In this document: positions 47,301-58,239 of the stretch, piece by piece
Layout of the letters: each line of letters starts with the position of its first letter
How positions within the stretch are numbered: position 1 is the stretch's first letter
DNA from: Erinaceus europaeus
Lineage: Eukaryota > Chordata > Mammalia > Eulipotyphla > Erinaceidae
Assembly (NCBI RefSeq): GCF_950295315.1
Contig: NC_080166.1
Location: 101,978,999 to 102,042,998 of the forward strand
Length of the DNA stretch: 64,000 nt
Direction: 5' to 3'
Notes under the pieces: model-generated
Seen by the model: only the letters and a program-made list of their open reading frames with translations
What the model was told of the DNA's origin: nothing
Database searches by the model: none
Made by a program: the position numbers and the translations under genes

Positions 47301-48208
47301 ACTGTATGGCTATAAGTTTCCCTCTCAGTACTGCTTTAGCTGTGTTCCTAATATTTTGATAGGTTGTGTCTTCATTTTCATTTTTTTCCAGGAATATTTG
47401 AATTTCCTGTTTGAGTGAATATTTGACCCAGTGGTTCTTAAGGAGTATGTTGTTCAGTGTCCAAATTCTGTGACTTTTAATAATTTTTTTTTTTGTTGTT
47501 CAATGTTAGTTTTACTCCACTGTGGTCTGAGAAGATACTTGGGATGATTTCAATGCTCTTGAATTTACTGATGTTGTCTTTGTGGGCTAACATATGGTCT
47601 ACCCTTGAGTATATGTTATGTGGATTTGAAAAGAAGGTGTATTCCAGTTTTTTGTGGTGAAGCAGTCTGAAAATGTCCAAGAGGTCTAGTCTGTCAATCT
47701 CTTCATTCAATTTTCTTGTATCTTTATTGGTTCTCTGCTTTGTGGATCTGTCTAAATGTGAGAGTGGGGTATTGAAGTCTCCCACTATTACTGTATTACT
47801 ATTGATGTATTTTTGAAATTCTTTCAGTAGGTGCTTGATGTATTTAGATGGTCCCTCGTTGGGTGCATAGATGTTAATAACTGTTAAGTCTTCTTGGCTG
47901 ATTGATCCTCTAATCATTATGTAATGTCCTTGCCTATCTTTTATTACTTTATTTAATTTAAAATATATCGTGTCTGAGATGAGAATGGCTGTTCCTGCCC
48001 TTTTTTGTGGTCCATTAGCTTGTATGATAGTTTTCCATCCTTTCACTTTAAGTCAATGTTTATCTTGTTGTGACAGACGGGATTCTTTCAAGCAGCATAT
48101 GGTTGGATTATGTTTTCTGATCCATCCCCCCACCCTGTGCCTTTTGATGGGTGGGTTTAAGCCATTGACATTTATTGATATTATGGATTTAATGTATTGT
48201 AGTACCAT
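44387..48208 (-). pseudogene. L1 ORF2 of the full-length copy, disrupted
   Basis: ATG at 48206-48208 and final TGA at 44387-44389 (minus strand). Endonuclease motifs [11 protein letters not shown] and GDFNTP are retained, FADD corresponds to 46104-46115 (here partly disturbed by nearby indels), and the cysteine-rich end [11 protein letters not shown] is intact. Breaks: an AGA to TGA stop at 48053-48055, a frameshift at the A/T run near 47485-47500, further frame changes near 46840-46880, a stop near 46340-46342, a frameshift near 45700-45735, and a TGG to TAG stop just before 44590. It would have encoded about 1,270 residues. The element is therefore structurally complete but coding-dead. Confidence 0.95.
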
Positions 48209-48267
48209 TGTTCAAAAAATATATTGTTTGCTCTGATATATTACAAGTATTATAGTGATGTTCTTGT

Positions 48268-49193
48268 TTATAAGAGGTCTTTTAGAACCTCTTTCATGGC
48301 TGGCTTGGTGATGGTTGCCTCCTTTAACTGTTGTTTGTCTAAGAAGGTTTTGATCCCTCCATCCAGTTTGAATGAAAGTCTAGCAGGATATATTATCCTT
48401 GGTTGAAACACTTTTTCATTCAGGGCTCCATAGATATCTTGCCATTCTTTCTTGCTTTTAGAGTTTGAGTGGAGAAGTTTACAGATAATATTATGGGTTT
48501 TCCCTTGTATGTGACTTTTTGTTTCTCTCTTGCAGCCTTTAGGATCCTTTCTTTATCCTTACTTCTTCTATTTGTGACTATGATGTGTCTTGGTGTCTTC
48601 AGGTCTGGGTTGATTCTGTTTGGTACTCTCTGGGCCTCTTGAACCTTGATATCCTTTCTGTTATTCTGGTCTGGGAAGTTTTCTTGTATTATTTCCTCTA
48701 GAATGTTTTCTTCCCCTTCCTCTCTTTCTTCTTCTGGCAGGCCAATTATACGAATGTTACTTCTTTTGAGATCATCCCATATGTCTCTGTTGTTGTTTTC
48801 AGTGTCTCTCAATCTCTTTTTAAGCCCTTTCACCTCTTTCTTAGTTTTCTCTAACTCATCCTCTGTCTGACTAATTCTGTTTTCTGCTTCTGTTAGTCTG
48901 CTTTCCCTTGCCTCAGCTTCTTTCTTCATTACAGCTATTTCAGCTTTCAGTTCTCTAATTGCCTCAAGATAATCAGTATTTTCCTTGGGGTTATCTACTG
49001 TTGTTTCCCTAATACTGCCATTCCTTTCCTCTAATGTTGTTTTCATTTCTGTGATTAATAAGTTTATTATTGCTTGCATACTTTTCTTATGTATGGTTAC
49101 TTCTGGCTGATTTGTAGTTTCTTCTGGGCTCTTGTCTTCATTCATTGGAGTAGCAGTTTTATTTGTTTTTGATCTACCCATTTTTTTATGCAT
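48268..49193 (-). pseudogene. L1 ORF1 of the full-length copy, one frameshift from intact
   Basis: ORF1p is the L1 RNA-binding chaperone. The first 257 codons (49193 to 48420) are open: a lysine-rich N-terminus, a coiled coil rich in E/K/L (about residues 70-135, for example EAENRISQTEDELEKTKKEV), an RRM-like core (SNIRIIGLPEEEREEGEENI) and the start of the C-terminal domain (PRHIIVTNRRSKDKERILKA; KGKPIILSVNFSTQTLKARK). A single missing G near 48437-48445 then shifts the frame into a premature stop at 48420. In the other frame the remaining C-terminal residues continue to TAA at 48268-48270. The expected protein is about 308 residues. A second in-frame ATG four codons downstream may be the real start. 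Confidence 0.93.
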
Positions 49194-50314
49194 TTCTTTT
49201 TTTTTATGCTCTGTTGTTCCTCAGTTGTTGTGTTTTGAGTACAAGCAACACTGTACTAAATACCTTTATGACAATTGCACTCACCAACCTCAGGAATTAC
49301 AGTAGTAACTGAAGCAAGTATTGAAGTAGTTTAATTGTTACCAGTTAGCCAAACAATTTCTCCAGTCCGTGAATAAATAGTAACCAAATCCCAGTGAAGA
49401 AGAAAGAGAAAAGAAAGAAAGGATTGCAAGAATAGACATGTTTGCAAATCTTCTATCCACTGTATATTCTAGGGGTAACAAAAGGGGAAAGGGAACTAGA
49501 GCAGAGATACACACATAGAGAGTCCACTCTGAGTCAGATTTCTTCCCCGAAATAATTCACAATTTCAGAAAGGTAAAGAAGAAGGAAGAAGTGTATAACA
49601 AGATAAAAAAAAAAAAAAGAGGCAATAGAGAGAAAAGGGAAAAGATAAGAAAAAGAGCTGTAATTAAAGAGCAGTGAAAGGAAATTCCCAAATGTGTATC
49701 AGTGAATTCAAAAAGCACACTGTTTGGTGGTGTGGGGGCTGGGGGTTGTGACTTTGGAAGCTGTAGGATTAAGGAAGAAAGGATGACAAGAATGAGAAAA
49801 AGAAAAAAAAGAGAGAGAGAAAAGGAAAAGATAAGAAAAAGAACAGTCATAAAAGGGGAGTGAAAGGAAGGGTTTTTATGTATTGATTTTTAATTATTTA
49901 ATTATCTATGTGGGGTGAGGTGGGGGGGATTGGCTACTTAGAAAGAAAAAAGGCCAGAGGTTTCAGAAGGATATAGTCTTAGAATTAATGATACTCCCTG
50001 GTGGGACAGGAATTTGGTAAAGAAAAGGAGCTCCTAGCAGGGGATCCTGCTAGGAGCTGGTCCCCAGGGACTGGTTATGGGGGGGGGGGGGCTGGGGAAG
50101 GAGGTATGCTTAGAAATTAAAAGGAAGAAAAAAATTTTCCCCCTTTTTTCCTACTCTAATTCTTAACCCAAATTAAGTTATAGTCACCTTCTTGATGTCA
50201 CCGCTAGGACCCCTTATTGGCTGGCCTACTAAAGGCAGAAAATTCTACCGTTTCCAGGAGATGTGGTAAGAGCTCAGCCACTAGCAGCTTCTCAGTCCGC
50301 CATCTTACCCATGT
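49194..50314 (-). promoter_or_regulatory. L1 5'UTR / internal promoter region
   Basis: About 1.1 kb, purine-rich on the plus strand, preceding ORF1. Its first bases on the minus strand include the YY1-like site AAGATGGCGG. Two stretches about 186 bp apart (49641-49690 and 49827-49876) share AAAGATAAGAAAAAGA and AGTGAAAGGAA, suggesting degenerate tandem repeats. A CpG/GC-rich segment lies at the 5' end (50190-50310). By analogy with other mammalian L1s this is the internal RNA polymerase II promoter; activity is inference. Confidence 0.82.
50298..50307 (-). promoter_or_regulatory. YY1-like site at the L1 5' end
   Basis: AAGATGGCGG on the minus strand, starting 7 bases inside the element. In human L1 a YY1 site at the same place fixes the transcription start; here its role is inferred from position and sequence. 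Confidence 0.75.
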
Positions 50315-52562
50315 TGCCACTGACTTTTGAATGTTAATTTTGTAGCCTGACACATTTTGAATGTTAGTTTTGTAGTCCGACACCTTACTGTATTGCCGGA
50401 TAATTTCCAAAAGCTTCTTGCTGGATTCCTTAGGTTTTTCTATGTATACTAGCATGTCATCTGCGAATAGGGAGAGTTTGACTTCTCTTCTGATCTGTGT
50501 GACTTTAATTCTTTGCTCCTGCCTTATTGCTATGGCAAGAACTTCTAACACTATGTTGAATAGTAATGGTGATAGTGGGCAGTCCTGTCCAGTACCTGAT
50601 CTGAGGGGAAATGCTTCCAGTTTTACCATTGAGTGTGATATTGGTTGTATGTTTGATATATGTAGACTCCACTCTCTTTAGGAATTTTCCATCTATTCCC
50701 ATTTTGTGTAGTGTTTTGATCATAAAGGGATGTTGTATATTGTAAAAGGTTTTCTCTGCATCTATTGATATGACCATGTGGTTTTTGGTCTTGCATTTAT
50801 TGATGTGGTGGATTACATTGATTGATTTACATATATTAAACCAACCTTACATGCCTGGGGTAAACCCCACTTGGTCATGATGAACAACCTTTTTATTATA
50901 CTGCTGTATCCAGTTGGTAGAATTTTGTTCAATATTTTAGCATCTATGTTCTTCAGAGATATTGGTCTGTGGTTTTCTTTTTGTGATTGTGTCCTTGGCT
51001 GCTTTTGGTATCAAAGTGATGTTGGGTTCATAGAAGCTGGAAGGGAGTATTCCTAGTGTCTTCACTATTCTGGAATACTTTTAAAAGTAGTGACAGTAGT
51101 TATTTTTTTAAGGTTTTCTAGAATTCGTTTGTAAAACCATTTGGTCCAGGACTTTTATTTTTGTGAAGATTTATGATAACTGTTTCAATTTCATTAGCTG
51201 TGATGGGCCTGTTCATGTTGTCTGCTTCCTCTTTACTTAGTTTTGGAAGTTGATAGGTATCTAAGAAATCGTCCATTTCTTCCAGGTTCTCTAACCTGGT
51301 GGCATAGTTGTTCATAGAAGCCTCCCATGATATGTTGACTTTCTGTGTTGTCTGTTGTGATATCTCCTCTTTCATATACTATCTGATTTATTTGGGTCTT
51401 CTCCCTTTTTTGTATTGTGAGTCTGGCAAAAGGTTTGTTGATTTTGTTCACTCTTTCAAAGAACAAACATTTACTTTCATTGATCTTTTGTATAGTTTTC
51501 TTATTTTCAATATTATTGACTTCTGCCCTAATTTTACTTATTTCTATCCTTCTGGTTGCTTTTGGGTTCTTTTGTTCTTATTCTTCTAGATCTTTAAGAT
51601 GTGCAATGAGGCTATTTATTTATGCTTTTCTTGTTTACTAATGTGTGCTTGTATGGCTATGAACTTCCCTCTCAGTAATGCCTTAGCTGTGTCCCAAATA
51701 TTTTGATAGCATGTGTCTTCATTTTCATTGAACTCTTGAAACATTTTGATTTCTTCCTTTTTTTTCTCCTCTTTGACCCAGTAGTTGTTAAGTAGTGAGT
51801 GTACTGTTGAGCTTCCACATTTTGGGACTATTACTAATCTTTTGTTGATTGTTAAGGGTTAGTTTAATTCCACTGTGGTCTGAGAAGATGCTTGGGATGA
51901 ATTTGTTGCTCTTGAATTTGCTGAAGCTGTCTTTGTGGCCTAATATATGTTTTACCATGTAGAATGACTCATGTGGACTTGAGTAGAATGTGCATTCCAG
52001 TTTCTTGGGATGAATTACTCTGAAAACGTCCAATAGTTCTAGTTTATCTATTTCCTCAGTTAGCTTTCTCATGTCTTTATTGATTTACTTCCTGGATGAT
52101 ATGTCAATTTGAGAGAGTGGGGTGGTGAAGTCCCCTACTATGACTGTGTTGTTGTTAATATATTGTTGTAGGAGACGTTTGATGTATTTAGATGGTTTCT
52201 CATTGGGTGCATAGATGTTAATAATTGTTAAGTCCTCTTGATTGACTGATCCACTGAGCATTAAGTAGTGTCCATCCCCACTCTTTTTTACTTTTATTGA
52301 TTTTAAAATCTATCATGTCAGATATGAGAATAGCTGTTCCTGCCCTTTTTTGTGGTCTATTGGCTTGTATGATAGTTTTCTATCCTGTAGACAACGTATT
52401 GTTGAGTTGTGCTTTCTGATCCTCTTCCTACTCTGTGCCTTTTAAGCAATGAAGTCAGGCCATTGCCATTTATTCATATCAAAGATTGAAGTTATTTTAA
52501 TGCCATTCTTGTAGAGTTTTAGAGTGTTCTGATATATGGCCTATTTATGGTGGCCTGACTGT

Positions 52563-52808
52563 TTATAGGAGACCTTTCAGAACTTCTTGCAGGGCAGGCT
52601 TGGTGATAGTTGATTCTTTCAACTGTTGCTTGTCTGAGAAGGTTTTTATGCCTCCATCTAGTCTGAATGACAGTCTAGCAGGATACAGTAGTCTTGTTTG
52701 AAAGCCTTTCTCATGGAGCACTCGATAGATATCTTGCCATTCTCTTCTGACCTGCAGTGTTTGTGTGGAGAAGTCTGCTACTAATCTTATGGATTTTCCT
52801 CTGTAGAC
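52563..52808 (-). pseudogene. ORF1 C-terminal remnant of the older L1
   Basis: The minus strand reads as the last part of ORF1, with RLLYPARLSF-like and DKQQLKESTITKPALQEVLK-like sequence, ending in TAA at 52563-52565. The N-terminal coiled coil and most of the RRM are missing because of 5' truncation at 52808. Confidence 0.82.
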
Positions 52809-53564
52809 TGATTCTCACAATATGAATTTATCACATATTTTAAAGAAAACCACTCTAGTTCCACACATGTTCTAAAGTTATCCTAAGATATAATTATATA
52901 ATATTGATTTTAATCTTAGACTCTTTTATATTATAAAACATATTTAAAATATCCTACTGCAAACACTCTTGGATTTCCCATAGTTGTTATGTATTTAGCA
53001 CAGCATAGTAGGGTTGAGGGGGCCCCAAACTTAATATATAATAATTGTCATCTAATTCCTCACTTAATAAAATTCACTTATAATTATTTTTTTAAATAGT
53101 TTTATTTGCACCTCACTACAATTTTTCAAAAAAAAAATCAACCCTAACAAGTTAGAGTATCTCTATCTATAGTATTGTTCACAATTGTTTATGGTTCCTA
53201 ATGTTTAATGCCATTGAACAATAGCAAATGATTACCAAATATTTTTCATCTGTGAATATTTGCACAGCTAAGCAACTACCACATAGATCCAGACCAGACA
53301 ATTTCAAAGTAAAGAAAAGCCTTCATCATCAAAGCCTATGATGGATATTTGACTGCTTTCTTGTTACTTTCCTCAATTAATTTCGTGAAATTCAGAAAGA
53401 GAAAGACAACTTAAGAGAAAAAAATACAGGATCTAATGCTATATTAAAAAATGCAAGCTTCTCTGTTCTATAAAGTATAACATACTATAATCATTGCGAA
53501 CAAAATTGAAATTAGGATGATACCCATGTTTATAAATATTGTGATAAACAAAACCATAAAGTCT
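52809..53564. other. Unique AT-rich DNA
   Basis: No recognised repeat or coding signal. Confidence 0.5.
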
Positions 53565-53692
53565 GGGGAAGAAAGCACAATGGTTATACAAAAAGACTTT
53601 CATGCCAAAATTCTCAGATTCAGTTCTTCACAAGCATGTTAGCCAGAGCTGAGTATTGCTACAGTACCTCAGTAAAATAAGAAAAAAAAAAT
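53565..53692 (+). repeat. SINE, group D
   Basis: GGGGAAGAAAGCACAATGGT, GACTTTCATGCCAAAATTCT, GCCAGAGCTGAGTATTGCTA, then an A-rich tail. Confidence 0.8.
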
Positions 53693-53944
53693 GCATATGA
53701 ATACGCATACCTACAAAAATAATTCTAAAAAAAATAAAACAGAACTAGGAAAAAATATAAGGATGGTCAGGAATAGTCCTTTGAATTTTATTTCTTCTTT
53801 CAGTTTCTCTTTAACAACGGAACCCAGTTATAAAACTTTATAACAAATTTCTCAAAATTCAGTGTAAAAACAAGTTGAGTCCATAGCCCTTGTTTCTGTT
53901 TAAGCAAAGAGTTTCACATTTGATTCATTGCTTATAGTGAACAA

Positions 53945-54120
53945 GCTTTGTACTGGAACATAAATAGACACACTAACCAGTGGAATAAAATTGAGAGCCC
54001 AGAAGTAAGCCTCCACACCTATGGACATCTAATCTTTAACAAAAGTGCCCAGACTTTTAAATGGTGAAAGGGAGAGTCTCTTCAACAAATAGTGTTGGCA
54101 AAAATGGATTGAAATTATCT
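53945..54120 (+). mobile_element. L1 ORF2 internal fragment
   Basis: TACTGGAACATAAATAGACA, CCAGTGGAATAAAATTGAGA, ATGGACATCTAATCTTTAAC match the ORF2 segment at 28557-28700. No tail is present, so this is an isolated, old piece. Confidence 0.82.
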
Positions 54121-54139
54121 TGTCAGTGCCAATTTTTTA

Positions 54140-54262
54140 AACATAAATATTTCATTTTCTGCTCAGCTCTGGCATATGGTGGTGCTAGAAGTTGAATCTG
54201 GGATCTCAGAACCTCAGGCATGGAAGTTGTTTGCATAACCATTATGCTGCCAAAACAACCCT
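54140..54262 (-). repeat. SINE, group D
   Basis: CTGCTCAGCTCTGGCATATG, GAATCTGGGATCTCAGAACC, TTTGCATAACCATTATGCTG. Confidence 0.85.
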
Positions 54263-55050
54263 CAATGACAATTTTTTAAAGTCAACATTTAAGCCTTATT
54301 TTTGTCCTTTTAATTTAAATTATTTATAGGCATCCTTATTTTTTTGGACCCTATATCCAGTACAACAATACTATTGCAAAACAATTGCCATGTCACTGCT
54401 ACTTTCTCATCTAAGTAGTACCCAGTACCCATTATATCACAAATTGCTTTCAAAAAGTGGTATTCTCGTTTTCTTTTTTGTTTCTAAGTAACTGGAACTA
54501 TTCTCTTTGTTATCAAAACCTTCCTTTCTTCCCACTCAACCTGACCCCACATAAAGCAGCTTTCACCTACTGTGTTACGCTAAGACATCTGTAACTGCTT
54601 TGCTCAGTTCTGCTTTTCTTCTTCAAGTTTGCCTTTGTTCTAGACATAATCAGTCACACCCTCCTATTCTGCTTCCCATTCCTCCATTATCTCCTTCTTC
54701 ATCTCTCATTTTCTATTGAACTTAACTAACCCTTAGAGACAGAAAAAAAAAATCAACAGATTTCCAATGTAGCACTGTAGTTAAAAATGGTAAACTTACA
54801 CATTGCCTTAAAAAAAATATGTGAAAGCAAGTTCACACAAGAATAAGACAATAATGTTTACATGGAAATGATACTACTTAACCTGAAAAAAACACATGTG
54901 ACATCTTTCTAACCAATGGTATTCTGATTAAACAAATAAACAAAACAAACAAAAAAAAACTCAAAACACTACGAAAATGATATGTGCTTTCTTGATTTCA
55001 TATTTTAGGTTTTTCTTTTTAAGATTTATTTATATGAAAGAACAAATGAA
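54263..55050. other. Unique non-coding DNA
   Basis: No repeat family or gene recognised. Confidence 0.45.
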
Positions 55051-55054
55051 AGAA

Positions 55055-55165
55055 GAGATTATCAGAGCACTGCTTAGTTCTAACACAAAGTAGATTTAGT
55101 CTTCTGGTGTCTCAGACATGTAATTTTGTACTTTAAACATAGTGAGCTACTATCCTAATCATCAA
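55055..55165 (-). repeat. SINE, group D (degenerate)
   Basis: ATCAGAGCACTGCTTAGTTC, then GGTGTCTCAGACATGTAATT and a diverged head. Confidence 0.6.
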
Positions 55166-55675
55166 TTTTATATTACAGTAGAAAACTTACCTTATAAGCA
55201 TTAATTGGAATTTGAATATGTAAGCCAAATTCCTGTAAAGATCCACTTGTGGAGTTTTAAAGTAATACTATATTTATCATGCAAATATTACCTCTATAGT
55301 AAGGTAAGAGAATTATTCTTCATATTTAGATTTAACTAGGTAAATTTTACTTTTGTGGTTATTCTTGAATATTTTGGTAGCTATCACCTCCAAGAAACTA
55401 TAGATCTATTAATATTAATTATATACAGAAAAACACCTTCAAGAAACATTGTTTGTATTAAAAACTATGTGTTGTTATAAATGAATTCAAATGACTTGAA
55501 TTCTTACATTGCAAGTAAGGCTATATTTAAGCACTAAGTCTCAGTATGTTGGGAACCATTTAATTTATTAAATGTGCTTTTAGCTCATAAATACATATGG
55601 GTTGAGCTGAGTTTAATATATTAAAACCATAAGATCCCAGTACTTCAAAATGTAGCATTATTTGAAAATAGTATT
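55166..55675. other. Unique AT-rich DNA
   Basis: Nothing recognised. Confidence 0.45.
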
Positions 55676-55948
55676 GTTGGGGTTTGGGTGGTAGCGCAGT
55701 AGGTTAAGTACATGAAGCAAAGTGCAAGGACCAGCATAAGGATCCGGGTTTGAGCCCCCGGCTCCCCACCTATAGGAGATCACTTCAGGAGCAGTGAGGC
55801 AATGTCTGCAGATGTCTATCTTTCTCTCCCCCTCACTGTCTCCCCTCCCCTCTCCATTTCTCTCTGTCCTATCCAACAATGATGACAACAACAACAATAA
55901 TAATGACAAGAGCAACAAAAGGGGAGAAAAAGCAAATAAAAACATAGT
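55676..55948 (+). repeat. SINE, group A
   Basis: GGTTTGGGTGGTAGCGCAGT head, GATCCGGGTTTGAGCCCCCG, CTCTCTGTCCTATCCAACAA, GAGCAACAAAAGGGG. Confidence 0.92.
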
Positions 55949-56235
55949 TTTGTTACATATATCATTAGTTAAGATAAGTCACACTGGAGTAGAGGAGACT
56001 CTAGATTGAGTGAGAACAGCATCCACTAAAAAAGGACATTTGTGGATACAAACTTGTAAACACTATTTGAAGAATTCAAAGATAAGGGTGACACAACAGA
56101 AATCTAGGAAGGGCCAAGTTTACTAGAAAGCCATAGATGCTGAAATAATGAACTAGAAAGCATTCTCCATCATAACCCTTAAATGGATGATTTTTTTTTC
56201 AGGAATAAAAATCATTAATCTTAATCACTATTTTA

Positions 56236-56572
56236 TTTATTTATTCTTGCTTCCAGGGTTGTTGCTGGGGCTCTATGCCTGCACTATGAATCCATTGCCC
56301 TTGGAAGCTATTTTCCTCCCCTTTATTTGCCTTGTTGTTTATTATTGTTATTATTATTGCTGTTATCACTGCTGTTGTTGTTGGATAGGTCAGAGAGAAA
56401 TCGAGAGAGGGGAGGAAGATATAGGGGGGAGAGAAAGACACCTGCAAACCTGCATTAGCACTTGTGAGGCGACCCACAATGAGGATGAAGCTCCAGCCAG
56501 GATCTTTAAGATGGTCCTTGAGTTTCACACCATGTGCCCTTAACTTGCTACTCTACCGCCCTGCCCTCTGTA
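56236..56572 (-). repeat. SINE, group F
   Basis: CTTCCAGGGTTGTTGCTGGG, CACTATGAATCCATTGCCCT, GTTGGATAGGTCAGAGAGAA, TTAACTTGCTACTCTACCGC; complete in reverse. Confidence 0.9.
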
Positions 56573-57416
56573 ATTTATTTTTATATGAGAGAGACCAGAG
56601 CACCACACAATCAGGTATATACAATCCTGTTACGACCGACAACTTAGCAAACATAGATGAACAATTACAATGACCAGTCACTCTCCTAACACTTTTTCAC
56701 TATCTCACTTTAATATGGAAGATTTACTTTCTCTGTTTCAAATTTTAAAAAAGTTAAATTCCTTCTCTCTATTTTACTAATCTTGTACAAATTCTTACTT
56801 TGTAGGTTTAACTTTGATGCATTTTTTTTCATGAACAAAGCTACCATTTGTGGAACTTTGTTAGAACAACCCTACCAATCTAAAAGACCAAGTATTATCT
56901 GCTGAGTACATAATATGTTAACAAGGCTTCAAGTTTCAAAAGCTAAATGTACTAAGAATCAACTCAGTAATAGCGGGAGTTCTATCTGTAGAATTTTGTA
57001 GCTAATTACATGTATTTATGAAACAGTTTTGGCAGCTTTAAATAGTCATTGGTACAAATTGACCCATCAACTGCATGGTAATAGCGAAATGTGCAGGAGG
57101 TACAAAATGTACAGCATTTGGGGCTGAGCATTTATAGCTCAAAATAATAGTCACATCCATGTATGTACATATGCATATGCCCAGATGTATATGTAATATG
57201 TATACACATGTATACATACGTTTATATAAGCATACACGTAAACATTCTAATCATATTGCTAAATGTAGAATTCCAAGTTTTTGTATAGACACAGGAGATA
57301 CTAATATTAAATTAATGAAAAACTTTACTGAATAATAACTGGTTGTTGACAGTTTTTCACTTTCATTAGGATTTGTTATTCAAGCGACCTTCAGATATTT
57401 TTTTAAGATCTTCATC
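56573..57416. other. Unique DNA; includes the donor copy of a 98-bp duplicated segment
   Basis: 56919-57017 recurs at 58141-58239. The rest shows TATA/TACA-rich sequence near 57150-57245 and no gene. Confidence 0.7.
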
Positions 57417-57615
57417 TGGACCAGAAAAACAGCTCACTTAAATAATGTGTCCACTCTGTTATGCATATAACCAGCCTGGCACCCCCAACACTGAAGGAAG
57501 TTCTTATATTGGTACTGTCTTTCCCTTGCTCCTTTGCTCTCTCTGTCTCTGCAATCACTAAATCAATCATTGTTTGCTTCGAGTGGTGAATCCCTGGTGA
57601 TAACCCAAAATAACT
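57417..57615 (+). repeat. SINE, group E
   Basis: CTGGACCAGAAAAACAGCTC head region, CTCTCTGTCTCTGCAATCAC, TTCGAGTGGTGAATCCCTGG. Confidence 0.6.
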
Positions 57616-58075
57616 TCAATTATTTAATTCCTTCAGGAATACCAGAGACAGAATAAAGTCAGTGCATACAATTCATTTCTTTAGAAGCTTTCTACAGCCT
57701 CAGATCACAGCTTCCTACCATGTTCTTTTTTGCTGGCTTGTTTGTTTGGTTTCTAGGACCTTATTTTAAAATGTTTTGTTTTCTTTCTTCTTCATTTTTT
57801 CCCTCTACAATCTTTTAAGGCAATTCCAAAATCTACTAGTGGTTATAAGCTTATGGGACAGGAAAAAAATTCAGACTTTATTTATAGAAGTGCCAGGGAT
57901 TTTCATTAGTTATTTAATACTTAATATTAGTTATTTAATATAGATTTACAAATATGAGATACCAGAGGCATAATTCCACACTATTCCTATCACCAGAGTT
58001 CTGTTCCATCCATTGGAAACTGCAGTAGTTACACCAAGGTCACAGATATGGGTTGACTATTATTTCTATACATAA

Positions 58076-58078
<3 letters not shown>

Positions 58079-58123
<45 letters not shown>

Positions 58124-58124
58124 G
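58079..58124. repeat. (TA)n microsatellite
   Basis: About 22 TA units; it borders the copied 98-bp segment. Confidence 0.97.
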
Positions 58125-58140
58125 TATATATGTGATAATT

Positions 58141-58239
58141 TAACAAGGCATAAAGTTTCAAAAGCTAAATGTACTAAGAATCAACTCAGTAATAGCGGGA
58201 GTTCTATCTGTAGAATTTTGTAGCTGATTACATGTATTA
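58141..58239. repeat. Copied 98-bp segment, recipient copy
   Basis: Matches 56919-57017 in direct orientation with about four differences (TAACAAGG start, TACATGTATT end). It interrupts an L1 3'UTR, so this is the recipient site. Confidence 0.92.

Larger units (their letters stand above)
43024..50328 (-). mobile_element. Full-length young-lineage L1 inside the older L1
   Basis: The element occupies 43038-50314 (7,277 bp) and is flanked by the 14-bp duplication TGCCACTGACTTTT (43024-43037 and 50315-50328). Reading the minus strand: 5'UTR of about 1.1 kb, ORF1, a spacer of about 59 bp, ORF2, 3'UTR of about 1.35 kb and a short A-rich tail. Outside the element the older L1 continues without loss, so the event was a clean target-primed insertion. 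Confidence 0.96.
41130..52506 (-). pseudogene. ORF2 of the older L1, fragmented
   Basis: The start ATG lies at 52504-52506 (minus strand). Endonuclease sequence is near 51780-52480, reverse transcriptase near 50400-51400 and 42800-43020, and the C-terminal region at about 41169-41470 (for example PKEHNNTHIQKDLC and [20 protein letters not shown]). It is interrupted by the SINE at 42472-42791 and the 7.3-kb L1 at 43038-50314, and also carries numerous stops and frameshifts. The right-hand part of the reverse transcriptase (50418-50470 complement) includes a recognisable LFADDMLVY core. Product could not be made. Confidence 0.88.
40849..52808 (-). mobile_element. Older, 5'-truncated L1 of a second lineage, split by a SINE and a younger L1
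   Basis: Its pieces are 40849-42471, 42792-43023 and 50315-52808, about 4.3 kb in total. On the minus strand it runs from the last part of ORF1 (52808) through ORF2 to a 3'UTR unlike that of the younger L1 (complement contains AGTTTGTACATGCATAACAT). Many substitutions separate it from the younger copies, so it represents a distinct and older L1 lineage. Confidence 0.9.
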
